From positions 1,227,976-1,291,975 of the forward strand of contig NW_017804376.1 of assembly GCF_001625305.1 (NCBI RefSeq): a DNA stretch of 64,000 bases. The letters are read 5' to 3'. A model generated the notes under the pieces. The model saw only the letters and a list, made by a program, of their open reading frames with translations, had not been told where the DNA came from and searched no databases. This document shows, piece after piece, positions 34,601 through 56,379 of this stretch. The stretch is from Branchiostoma belcheri. Lineage: Eukaryota; Chordata; Leptocardii; Amphioxiformes; Branchiostomatidae. Positions within the stretch are counted from its first letter, which is position 1, and each line of letters opens with the position of its first letter. Both the position numbers and the translations under genes were made by a program.

Positions 34601-37600
34601 ACTCTCTGCAAACAGTCCTGGGTCTGGGAGGACATCCTTCCTGTCCACACGGTCAACCGCTCTCATGCCCTGATAAACAGCAACAATCCATTATCATCTT
34701 CAATCAGGGTTTAAAATATACATGTATGTACATGAAAAATGGATTATACCTTAAGCAGTGTTTGTCTGTATGTCTGCCTGTCACCAAGTTAACTCAAGAA
34801 TAGCTGGATGGGTTGCTTTCATTTTCCTTTGTATTGCAGTTATACAGTAGTAGAGCTTCCAGTTTCAATATCTTCTGTCCTGAACATGGTATGGTCAATA
34901 ATCTTAGGTGGTGGATAGCTCTTGTGCTCAGAAAGAAGTGACATAAGTTTGGGCCCTCTGCAGTGGCATTTCTGTAAAGCTCTAAACATTCTATGGAGGT
35001 ATGCAGTCTCCAGTTCTACATGTGTATATAAATGGTATAAAAAAGAACATTCAAATGCACCATTAAACTAAACCATAGCTGGAAATACTCACCTGTTCAG
35101 ATATGAGAAGATCGAAGTTTGCCTTCAAAGAAGGAACAGAGTTGGAGTCATCTTTACGAGTTTGTTTCCTCTGAGACTCAGCTGTCTGGAACACACTAGC
35201 AGGGAACAGTTCATCCTCAACCCCAGGCTTACTGGGATCCACAGTAACCTCCACAAAATCCTCCTCTTCATCTGAGTCTACAATGTTGATGGTAGCCATA
35301 GGTGGCTGCAGTTCTGGTCTAGTAGGCCTTCTGATTTGTCCTGGCTCTGGTAACGTTATAACTGGTATGTCCCTTTTCTGTGGTAATCTGCTATCTGTTG
35401 TAATACTGATAGTTTCTGGTGAGTCCTTTTTTCCTGCGTCGCTGAGCTTGTTTGTCGAATCTCCTTTCCTGCTTTGAGATTCAACTGGTTTGTCTGCATT
35501 TCTTTCCACTTGCTTCTCAACATCTTCTACAACTCTCTGACTTTCTGGTGCAGTAGAGTGGAGTTTCTTGTCGTGATCATGAGATCTGTCTTGTGATGCT
35601 ACAGCTCCTTTTTCTTCATGCAATGCCTCTGACACTTCTATAGCATCTGTAGTGCACTTGTCAGTGATGTCTTCCTCGGTCTTTGAGTCTGTCTCAAGCT
35701 TTTGCCTTTTTGTATCAGCTTCTGGGAGCTCTGCTTCTTGAAATGTCCTTTTTCCAGAAGGAGAGGCACTTGTTGAGGATTGTTCTCTAGCTGTGACGTT
35801 GTCTGTAGTGGAGGAAACATTAGGATCACTGACTGTTCTTACATCCTTCTTCATAGTTTTATTGATATCTAAATCAGCCTTGTGGCTGCCTTGCAAAGAA
35901 TCTGTAATTTCCTGAGACTTCTTGTCTTCTCTAGACTTCGGTATGTTTTCAGACGGATGCTCCACTCCTCCAGGTGTGACTTCCTCGTCAGAATCCGAGG
36001 TTAAATCCACGGGTGCGCCGGTCAGGTCCACCGACACGACCCTGCGTTCATTTCTCCACGGCCCGGGAGCTGCCCTCTCCTCTACAAACATCACATCATC
36101 GGTGGAATCAGCGCTCGTTTCCCCACGTCGCTCTTCTAAAACAACCAGATCAGGCTCTCTCATTTGCTGCATTCGGCGATGCCTTTCACAAAGATATGGT
36201 ATTCCTCTACCCTCCTGTACAATCATAACGTCTGAATCTCGCTGTCTCCTGAAGCGTTCGAAAATACCTTTAGGAATTGGAGGATATTTACAAATCTTCT
36301 TCCCTTGCTTCTCCTCTTCTGAACTTGCTCCTTCTTCCTTTCTTTTCTTTATTTCCTGCTCCTTTCTTTCTTGCTCCTTTCTTTTTTCCTCTTCCTTTCT
36401 TTCTCTCGCTTCTTTTTCTTCCTTCTCATTCCTTTCTCTTTCTTCCCTATCTTTCCTTTCCCTCTCCTCTCTTTCCTGCTTTCCGACTCCTTTCACCAAC
36501 AAGTAGTGAGCAGTGTCTTCTGACACCACCCTGCGGGATTCCACCGACGCCCCCTGTTGGAGGTACTGGGTAACTGCACCCGAGGCTTGCAGGTTCATGT
36601 CCTTGCGCACTTCGCCCAGCCGCTGAGACAGCTTGCTCCGGGATAGCAGGTTGGACAGCTGCATGTTCGAAAAGCTGTCAGCCTCCTGGGAAAAGATTTT
36701 ACGACTGCCAATTAGAATTTTGAATCCCAAGGCTTTTCTGAAATCAGATAGAGCAAATGTACACTTATCTGACAGTTAACCAGATTTAATTGACTCCTTT
36801 CTTCACTTACTGTTAGACAGTTAATTTAACATGGAGAACCATTTCTCCATTCACAACAAAAATTTTCCTCAGTAAAGGACCCTTACCCACCTCTGGAACA
36901 TGCCTGGTGAGAGTGAACAAATGTCTCTTCCTCATCTCCTGTAGGTCCACAATGATCTCATGCTGGATGTCAGGAGGGAGGGCCTTGAAGTCCTCAGACT
37001 CCACATCTACATTGGTGATGTCTTGGAATTCGGTCTGAAAAAAATTGCCTCAATAAGGGCCCCATACCCAACTCTAAAACATACATGGTGAGAGTGACTA
37101 AGTGAATTTATCCATACTTGGCATTCAATAAATTATACCTATGCATGAATTCAGAAGAGTTTACTGAAAATTTGAAAATGATTAAGACTACCTGAACAAT
37201 CTCTTGTCTAGCCTGTCGTTCCTCCCATAAGTCCACATCTGCCTCCGTACTGTAGAAAACAATATAGCTATAGCATTAGACCCTGTCCCAGCAAAGATAT
37301 GGAGAGAGATTTATCAATGTCTACGCCTGAAGTTATAAAACAAAAGTCCACAAAATTATCACTGCATATACTGTGTATGGAAGTATTGTAACAGGGGCCT
37401 GGGCCTTGTGTGTCTATTTTTCTGGATATAGTAGGCTAACAGCATGTGGGTGGGAGAAGATTGACAGTCAAAATGACAAGTCAAAAGGTTAGAAACAGGA
37501 AATGGAGTGAACTTGAGAGTAAGTTGATAGCACTTGTGTGGGGAAGATCTAGATTTACAGGCAGGATGACAGAAGGTCAACAAGTCAAGCACATAGAATG

Positions 37601-39101
37601 ACATGGAATCTTTTGCTACTGTTACTGTCTGTGTCTACTACTAGTAATAATGTTTCGTTTAGCTCTCCCCATATCTACTGGCCAGCAATAATAATTTTTC
37701 ACTCAGCTCTCCCATACCTGCTTCCCTGTTGTTCTGGCAGTGGAGGTAACTCAAACAAGTCCGGGTCTCCAGGCTTGTTGAGCTGCGGAGTGGGGACAGG
37801 TCCTGCCGACCCTGCGGCAGTCTCCCCACGCACGGCCCTGAGTGCCTGCACTTTCAGGTAGTTCTGCAGGACCTTGTTTGCCACCTTCCTGGTCTCCTTC
37901 TCTGCTGCTTCCTTCCTCTTCCTACGAGCAGCCTGAAATAGGGAGTTTTATGGCTCAATTAATGCAGCTGAAAATTAGTCTGAGTACCAGACTGTTTCCA
38001 GGGCCTACACAGGCTAGCTCCTCAGCTCCAGTGCCAACATGCCCCCAAAGAAATTATACCACAGCCCCTCTCAGTTAGGTCTGGCTAACTCTTGGCGCTA
38101 GTGTGCTATGGATCTGGCATCCAGGCTAGTAGAAAATAAGTCAGTGTATTATTCAACAGAAAAGACCTACTAGCTGGTGTGTTACACCAATGTCTGGTAA
38201 CACAAACTATACTGTATACAGATATGGACCAAAAGAAAAAAGATTATTTCAAGCAGTTGCTGAAATTTACATGAGCTTTTACCATTCAACGAATTCAGGA
38301 ATGGGACATCAACACAATATTGTACATAATGTTTTCTTTTTACAACAACTTACGAGAGTCTTCCTCTTGAGTTCTGGCATGCGTCCGTCGAAGACAAAGA
38401 CCGGTTTGATCCGGTAGAAGAGCAGCTTGCAGATCCGGTTGAAGAGGACCTTGAGGTGTGGGTTCTGGTTCCCGCCTCGAGGATTCCAGCTGCCCAGAAC
38501 TGCCTGGTTCAACCAGATACTCACATCTGGGGAGGGTTAAGGACAAATCGAAACAAGAATTCGGAGATCTCATACCTCCATGAAATATAAAATGTTTTCT
38601 TGGATTTTTGTCATTGATTGTGGAGATAAGGTTGTAATTAGCACAATCTATTTCGATTTATGGTTTTCGCAACTCAAATTGCATACATTTTGTATGTGAA
38701 AGTCCATCATCATTTGGCAAGGTTTACTTTACATAAGAGGACACAGAAGTTGACAGAGTTGGCATAGAGGCTGCAGAAACACACAAGGAAACATGACTCG
38801 ACTGTTAACATAGGAGTCTTGTGATTGATGATAGTTGAAATCTGACCTTAAACTCCTCCATTAGATTTTGAAAATCTATCCAGTTGCTTGATGAGTGATT
38901 CTAAGCAGCAGTTCAGTATCTTATTATCTAGATGTGTAATCATAATATTCAACAACATATCCTGTATATGAGTCTACACCTGATTGACAGGTGCCTGTCC
39001 ACATGAAGGATACCGACAGCGAGGACCTTCCCCTCCAGACTGTCCATCCTTACAGGACGTCCTGTCGGCTCCAGCAGCTTCCACAGGTCATGAACTCCCA
39101 T
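31655..39101 (-). CDS. ERCC5: DNA excision repair endonuclease XPG
   Basis: This is a structure-specific 3' endonuclease of nucleotide excision repair, working in the nucleus with TFIIH. The exons, in order of translation, are 39101-39014, 38526-38354, 37932-37718, 37249-37192, 37034-36891, 36685-35093, 34669-34515, 34073-33926, 33529-33316, 33164-33020, 32713-32431 and 32152-31655. All are GT-AG and in phase, giving 1237 aa (human 1186). The N-nuclease domain starts [12 protein letters not shown] and has acidic D30 and D76. A long charged spacer (about 227-760) includes an E/R/K-rich helix. The I-nuclease domain has E874, E876, D895 and D897, followed by GSDYTEG with D946. A PIP box QSKITSFF lies at 1074-1081, followed by basic nuclear-localisation clusters and a G-K repeat. 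All FEN-family catalytic acids are present, so it should be active. It is head to head with DKC1. Confidence 0.96.
32893..32995 (-). mobile_element. SINE fragment in ERCC5 intron 10
   Basis: On the minus strand the fragment has a Pol III B-box word GGTTGCGGGTTCGATTCC, then TTGGGAAAGACACTTCACAT and CACCCAGGTGTAAAATGGGT. This is the conserved body of tRNA-derived SINEs. The A box is missing, so the copy is 5'-truncated. Confidence 0.7.
33316..33529 (-). CDS. ERCC5: ERCC5 exon 9, XPG-I catalytic exon
   Basis: It encodes residues 859-929, from [20 protein letters not shown] through [11 protein letters not shown]. It carries four of the metal-binding acids of the FEN1/XPG family in one exon. It is entered in phase 0 and left in phase 1. 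Confidence 0.95.
34120..34385 (+). mobile_element. tRNA-derived SINE in ERCC5 intron 7
   Basis: The tRNA-like head has an A-box region (ATAATGGTCAGAGCATTTGG) and B box (GGTCCTGTGTTCGATCCCC). It is followed by the SINE body CTTAGGAAAGACACCTCACA and CTCAGGTGAAAATGAGTACC and a tail ending TTAAAAAACCCACTACACAC. The tail words recur inverted in the copy at 47310-47615, which defines one family of about 270 bp. Confidence 0.82.
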
Positions 39102-39227
39102 CCTGCACTGCGCTTCCAAGCAGGCCTTGCCTGAGAAATGAACAGGAATATGTCAATACCAAGATGGTCGATGAAGGTTAGACATCCGGGTAATGAGATA
39201 TGCAAAGAATTGTGCTATGTTAATGGG

Positions 39228-39410
39228 GTCATGTGGCGCAGTGGTAGTGTGTTCGGCTTGGTAAGAGGTCCCAGGTTCTAACCCGAACCCTGTCACCGAT
39301 CTTGAGCACTTGGGAAAGGCACTTTACACGGCTTTCCTCACTTTACTCAGGTGAAAATGAGCATACCAGAATGATCATTATCATGATCGTGGGCATTAAA
39401 AAGAAAACCA
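39228..39410 (+). mobile_element. tRNA-derived SINE upstream of ERCC5
   Basis: The head GTGGCGCAGTGGTAGTGTGT and the B-box-like GGTCCCAGGTTCTAACCC are followed by CTTGGGAAAGGCACTTTACA and CTCAGGTGAAAATGAG. It is the same SINE body as at 34120. It sits about 130 bp upstream of the ERCC5 start codon, inside the shared promoter interval. Confidence 0.8.
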
Positions 39411-40051
39411 AACCAAAATCAAATGGGGCTCCCGGGAATCAAACTCGGGTGCATTTAAGCTTGGGACTCCAATGCCAGAGGCCAAAAGGTCCACGGACCA
39501 GGATCCATTGCATAGAGCCAGACAAGCAATTTGGTAGCACAAAGTTGGACAGTTTGTTACCTTGTTCCTACACTAGTGTGGAGCTTAAACGCAGCTTCAA
39601 TACCAACTTCCTTCCAAATTCTTGGAAGCCATGTGACTGTCCACACACATGCATGCACATGTAACTGTTATGCAAGGCCATGTATGAGATAGCAAATCAA
39701 GACGTTGTCATATAAATTCTACTCTTCTATGCCAATGTGAAATCACTGTGATTTTCTAACGTCTCTGTGTCTACAAAAACATAACCATACATAAATTTAT
39801 GTAACAAGAAAGACAGCTTCAACAGCCCCCCTCCCCCCTTTGTACTCCACTTACCTGTGACAGTTCAGCTGTTTTAAGCCTCCTCAAAAATTCCCAGTGG
39901 CTGAAAACTGTAGACAAAACTTAGGAAAACCTTTCTCTTTAAATTTTTGTTATTTGCTCACCAATTTTACGCCTAAAAATCATAAATTTGACGACCTGCA
40001 GTTTTGCATGTTTTTTTTCAGCGATGTAGGTTAAGGAGTACAGAGGTCATG

Positions 40052-40062
40052 GCGCAGGCGCA
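40052..40062. promoter_or_regulatory. NRF1-like site
   Basis: GCGCAGGCGCA differs from the palindromic NRF1 consensus GCGCATGCGC by one base. It lies 33 bp before the DKC1 start codon. Confidence 0.45.
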
Positions 40063-40094
40063 ATGATCACACAGGCAGCGTGCGTAGAAGCAAG

Positions 40095-50469
<10,375 letters not shown>

Positions 50470-51612
50470 GTTATGGGTCCATAGTATTGTGATACAAACA
50501 CACTGAAGCCTCCTTACTTTCCTTACCTTGTTTTTGTAGCAGAGCAAAATACATGTACATGTATTATTAGATTTCATAAACTTTCATACTGCCAAATGTC
50601 CTCTGGCACTTTGTAAAGATGTGATGTAAGTCAAGTGATGCTATCATTTATTGCCAAAACATTAACTGAGAATGATTGCAACATAATGTATTTGATGCAA
50701 CCGAATTCTGGATGAAATACAGTATATGGAATTTGTACTGAACAAAAACAGTTCTACTAATAGGCCTATGTACTAATATTGTCCTATCATAGTTCTCATT
50801 GAATTTTGGATACTTTTGATTTTCTAGTATACGTATACCGGACCAATTATACAAGTCATGTATGTAATTTCACACTCTGGTGGTAATTCAATTGCATTAG
50901 AACAAATGACTTTGTTAGTACTTGAAATGTATATCAAGTTTTGAGTTGGGAAGGCCTTAAATGAGCTGAGAAGGCATTAACTTTTAGTATTTTCTTTTTT
51001 GCCTAAGGTACAATCAAGGATTGTAGTTTGATGGGGATGAAAATTAGAAAGAATTCTGCTCCAAAAACGCATGAGAATTAATTTTGTGACTGATTGGCCT
51101 TCCCCATATAAAACAAATCATGTGAGAGAATGCAAATGACAAGTATGTATAGCTTTGTTAAGGAAGGATACCTCAGACTTGATGTAAGCTAGGTCGTGGT
51201 TTCTTTGTGATACTGGAATGATCTACAATGCATAATCTTTGTACAGTTTTGTCTCTTCCTTTTATCACAACATTTTATATAAAAATGTTTAGTTGATGTA
51301 TTTGACAAAAAAGAGGCAGTGCTTGTTAAGATCAGATTGCAGGTAATCCAGTGCAAAGAAAAAGAAGTATTGTACAGAGTAATGAAGTAAGTACATGTTG
51401 TTATCTTTAGTATAAGTCACTTTTCTTGTCCTGGTTTTCTAAGCTAACTATAACAGGCTGCTGTTATCAGTAATCTTTGTTCATTTTTTCTTCAATTAAA
51501 AGTTATATAAGATAGCCATCTTTTTCTTTTCCAACATGACTGGACTGTAACGTTGATTTGTAAGATACTTTCCAGAAGAGTTGGAAAATAAACTGTTAAA
51601 AGTTTCTGAATT
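50470..51612 (+). other. DKC1 3' UTR (inferred)
   Basis: About 1.1 kb of AT-rich noncoding sequence after the DKC1 stop (50467-50469). No element or coding exon is seen. It ends shortly after the AATAAA at 51587. Confidence 0.6.
51587..51592 (+). terminator. Candidate DKC1 polyadenylation signal
   Basis: AATAAA followed by a T-rich stretch within 30 bases. An ATTAAA at about 51495 is a weaker alternative. Confidence 0.6.
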
Positions 51613-51803
51613 TTCTATTTGCATTATTGGTAACTACTGGTAGGTATTTTACGATTTGTTAAATCCATAATTGTAGTCTTAATTATGTGTGAACAGTTGT
51701 GGTGTCTGGATCTTATTACCTTTAACGTCTTAATGTATATACTAATAGTCAAATTTACTTAAAAATTACATTTCCAAAAGGCAAAGCATTGATTTTTCAG
51801 TTA

Positions 51804-52222
51804 GGCCACACCAATTTAATTTTATGGATGACATCCTCTGAAGACCCCCAAACTAGTGCGCGCGGGCGAAAAAAATAAAAATCCGGCCAAAAATAAAAAT
51901 GCTACAAAACCACAAAACCACAAATACAAACCTGGTATTGTGAATTTGGCGCATTACATAGCGACGTATACGACAGGCCGACACATGCTGGATTTTTGCG
52001 GAATATATGAATCGACACTGCTGTACGTAAGTACTGAGTTCTTGAGTCTTGGAGCTTCGGTAGCCTGGCTGCCGTCAACCAGAGTTATCACCACCAAGCA
52101 CTACCCAGGCCTAAAGCCAGGCCAGAGCCTGGGAATATGTGATTTTTTTTTTTTTTTTTTTGAGATCGGGCGAAAATCAATGCGCGCGCGGATGTCATCC
52201 ATAAAATTAAATCGGTGTGGCC
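51804..52222. mobile_element. PIF/Harbinger-like element between DKC1 and the P450
   Basis: This is a 419-bp sister of the element at 48163, with ends GGCCACACCAATTTAATTTT and its inverse and TTA duplications at 51801-51803 and 52223-52225. It contains a poly-T run and the CGCGCGCGGATGTCATCC terminus shared by the family. It has no transposase. Confidence 0.88.
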
Positions 52223-52225
52223 TTA

Positions 52226-52350
52226 CATCTTTTTTTCATTTGTTAAACCTTCATGACCACATAGACTTCATAATGAAGGAAACTTTTTTTGCCAAACGTT
52301 TTTTTTTTACTCGCACGATTGCGTCAGTTTTGGTGTTCCCAGAGGAAGTC
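52226..52350 (-). mobile_element. Harbinger-like element fragment
   Basis: The words ACCTTCATGACCACATAGAC, GAAACTTTTTTTGCC and GTTCCCAGAGGAAG match, in reverse orientation, the left part of the element at 21897. It abuts the complete element at 51804, so the younger copy may have landed in or next to the older one. Confidence 0.65.
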
Positions 52351-52493
52351 TGATCAAAATCTGATCATTTAGAGGTCTCATGAAGCCACCTGCCAAATAT
52401 CAAGACAATCCATCTTAGCCTTCGCATGTTAACGTGTTGACAAACACAGACACACGAACACCTACCAAAACATAACCTTCTTGGCGAAGGTAA

Positions 52494-52672
52494 CTAACGC
52501 TGGATCGCACAGAGCTTAAACGGAAGTGGCTTCAAGGTTATTCCAAGGACGCCGTCAGTGTTTGGAGGAGGAGCGCCCTCTGGCAGCTTGAAAGTGAAGG
52601 ACTGCAGCAGGGTCGAGAAGAACAGGAACAGTTCCATCTTGGCCAGCTGCTCCCCAAGGCACACACGTCGGC
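52494..52672 (-). CDS. P450 last exon with haem-binding loop
   Basis: It encodes [20 protein letters not shown] and the C-terminal strand region ending [13 protein letters not shown]. Together with FGG from the preceding exon it completes the FxxGxRxCxG signature, so the haem cysteine C454 is encoded here. Confidence 0.93.
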
Positions 52673-55600
52673 CTGGAAATATACAATTCCGAGTAGAAAG
52701 ACCAGCCAACCGCCGAACAGAAGTAGTTTAATCAGTAGTATGTTTACCGAAGGAAAGCATATTGTTTCGCTCTGTTTCCTCTTCTTCTCCAAACCAATAA
52801 GGTCATTGACCTGAACCAGGCGTCTGTCACCATGGTAACTAGTGTTGGGTTACACCATGTTGCAATTTTATAGCAGGAAGGATTTAGCTAGACTATGTGT
52901 ATGGGTAAGAATTAACAGAGTAGACCATGTGCGAAACATTATACATTTGCTTAGCATATTAATGTTGCCTTTCCAGTTGTATGATTTAAGAAATTTCTCG
53001 GACCTTACCTCCCCCAAAAGGTAAGAAAGAGTCGGGCTTGTTGATGACGTTTCCTTCCGCATCCAGAAACCTTTCCGGGTCGAACCGTTCCGGATCAGGC
53101 CAGTAAGCGGAGTCCATGTGGACGGACTGCATGTTCAGTAGAATCTGGATCAAAGAGGAATCAGGAAGTCAAGAAACAGATCATCTTTTTTTCTATAATG
53201 TAAACAATAGCCTGGGTTGTAACACTCCTGGCTAATCGTTGGTTTACAGTAACTGTAAGGTTCTAGATACATGTAGAAGTCCTGATTATATATCTGAGTT
53301 GGGGTTTGTAAATTTTGATTCCTTGTGATTTTTACTTTTGCAACAAATAAACATTTCCTTTTGCTCTGTTTCTTCTTCTTCTCCAAACAGTCAATGACCT
53401 GGACCAGATGGCTGTCACCATATAACTGGTGCTGTAGCAGACACGCTGTGATATTGGGTTTACATTATGTAGCAGGACAGAGTTGGAGGGGCTGGTCACC
53501 AAACACTGTACTGTACGAATATACAGAGCAGTGAGTTTTTGGACTAGACGTGAAGGTAAACATTGCAAATGCTACCTTTCTAGTTTCTAAATTGTTTTTG
53601 GAACATTTCAAAGGAATAATATTACAATCTCAAAGGTATGTTTAAACCTTTGTCCTGCTGACATTCCTGGCACAATATTTTTCAATAATTTCATGTCTTA
53701 ATTAGATCATAAACCCTCATTTTTTTTTTGCCCCGCAGTGGCATAGTTACTTCCGCATTCATTGCGTTTCGCTGCAGTGTGATGCGTTGCACGAGAAACA
53801 CCCCCAAATCGTGCCTATACAGGGTGCTATATAGATGATACTGTATGTGTCAAGCGACATATGTTGCGCACAGCAGGACAAGGGTTAATACCTTGGTCCC
53901 TTCTGGAATGTCAAATTCCTGGACTTTGACGTCCTGCGAGGTGGCGTGGGGAACTGACAGGGGGAGAAGAGTGCGGATTCTCATGGTCTCCAGCAGACAG
54001 GCGTTCACGTAGGGCAGCTGGGGACGGTGGGACAGGGTGGGCTGACCATCACCAACAACGGCATCAAGCTCCTGCTGCGCCTATGCTTGGACAAACTTGG
54101 CTGTTGAACTTTATGACTAAAAGTAGTCGTGAAGTCGGGAGGTTAAAAGTGTTAGATGTGCACAGTCAAAGCGCTTACCAGGCCTGCAGAGAAGTGTTGT
54201 ATTGTGTACATGTTGACTGTTGTGAATAACATTGAGGCCAAGATATTCAGTAAATAAAACCCTTGGAGCTTTGCGAATCCGGATCAACCCCCTGCCTTTA
54301 CGAATCACGATTCGAGAAACCTGGTGTGAACCGGTATGTGACTACTTAGTCCTCACTTCTTGTGTAAGCACAAAGGAATTAGCCTCTACCAGGCTTGCGG
54401 AGGCGGTTGGAAAGAGTAGAAGTCGACCAAATAGACTCGGAGATAACATGCCAAGGGAGTTGGTCCATTGAGAGAACATTTCGCCGCGTAGAGGCTACCA
54501 AGAAATACCGTTTTGTAGATTATCCCAAAGCAGAACCAAGATTAAGGTGGTTAAAACTACGTACCAGAGCTACATTGGCAATAAGTACCTTCTTCTGGAT
54601 GCCGGGGTTCGAAGTCATGTAGATGAGACTCCACAGCAGTGTGTTGGTGGTTGTCTCAGTTCCTGCCAGGAACATGTCCAGGGCGGTGTACATGACGATC
54701 TCCTCTGTCAGACCCTCCACCCTCTCCTGCTTCTCAACCTCATAAAACAACAACAAAACAACTTACGACCAACCATGGCAAGATCTAACCTCAGGCAATT
54801 CACCATCTGGTTTATAGAGGTCCGCCAATATGGAACAGCTTGAAAGCCTTTCTATGAGAACATGTCCCTTCTTACCCAGTTTTAAAAAAAACTTCTTTTT
54901 TTAAATAGAGATATCATACTTCAACCAACTACCATTTCCTGATTCTGTTTGCTTTCCTTGTTTTGTTGTCGATTTGACAATTTACCCATATAAATTTGGT
55001 TCATTTTATTAATAATGGTACTTAATCTTTAATCTTGTAGTGTCGGAGAGGGCCAAAGATAAACCACCAGGTTTCCGGCCCTCCCATGCATGTCTATTTA
55101 TTTTTCACTTTTATTTTATTTGAACGTGCAAAACAATAAATGAACAATGATAAACAAACCTCCAGCAGGAAGTAGTCGAGGAAGTCTCGCGGGTTCTCGC
55201 GATCCAGGTTCTCGCGATGGCGGGCGATCTCGTCCCAGATCACTCCCTGGATCTTTTCGTTCAGACCCATCGCTCTGTTGTAGGCTCTGTTCACTGGGAA
55301 AGAGAGCAAAAAATAAATAAATAAAAACCTGACTATCTATCTATTTTATACGACTATAATTATTCAAATCATGCACAAAGTGTTGCATATTTGAATTTCG
55401 TTGTCCAACCCTAGAAGTGATCATAAACCCTATATAGACGGAGGGGGGGGGGCACTAAAAGTGTCTACGCCAACTTTGATGGCGGATAGCGTCTGAGCGG
55501 CTTGCGCTAGAACCACCAAACTTTTCCTAAAATACATCTGGCAGCAATTTCATATCAATAAGTTACAAATTTTTCGTGTTGCCATGGCAACGGGTTTTGT

Positions 55601-56148
55601 TTGTGACACATTTTTTTTGCAAAATGCAATACTTTTCATTTAAACAAACTTTTCTGGATTTTATGTTATGAGGGGGGCCGAATGACCCCCCCCCCTCTCG
55701 TCCCACAAATCCCCCAAAAGCCCAGTCCAGATGTGGTAAATGTTGTGTGAGTAAAGGTCGAAATATGGCAATGTCTACTCACTTCCAGGAATGAACCGCA
55801 AGAAAGGGTAGACGGTGGTGATCTCTGCGGATCCGAATTCAGCGATGAGGCTTGTGATCGTCTTCAGGAGCTTGTGGAACGTTTCATCGTCGAACTCGTA
55901 GCGCTTGCCGAACTCCATGCCGCAGATCACGTTGGCGACCGCGACGTCCAAGTCGTGTGAGATGTCAAAGGGCTTTTCCTCGTATTCTACCATCTGAGGA
56001 CGCATGTATCATCAAATAAGGAACAACGTGAACACCGGCTTCACGACATGCCGGCCGGCGACTAGTCGGGAGCATGCCGCGCGGGCCCCGTTAGAAATAT
56101 GACTCCAGCTTTACTGCTTTGTGACCTTTTCAGCTAATCTCAAAGTAG

Positions 56149-56182
<34 letters not shown>

Positions 56183-56328
56183 GCACGCACACACACACAC
56201 ACACAAACACACACACATACTAGTAGTACACACACACACACACGCACACACACGCACGCACACACACACACACTCGCACGCACACACACACACTCGCACG
56301 CACACACACACAAACACACACACATACT

Positions 56329-56379
<51 letters not shown>

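Larger units (their letters stand above)
39102..40094. promoter_or_regulatory. Bidirectional ERCC5-DKC1 promoter interval
   Basis: The two start codons are divergent and 993 bp apart, with no other gene between. The ERCC5 side is occupied by a SINE (39228-39410). The DKC1 side carries an NRF1-like word GCGCAGGCGCA (40052-40062) and a YY1-like CAAGATGGCGG (40091-40101). Both are common in TATA-less housekeeping promoters. No TATA box is evident for either gene. Actual transcription starts cannot be read from the sequence. Confidence 0.6.

Noticed and set aside
39424..39495. tRNA-like sequence on the minus strand (CCGAGTTTGATTCCCGGGAG)
   Set aside because: The T-arm-like part is good, but the expected acceptor stem and D-arm do not pair. 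Probably a SINE head fragment or chance.
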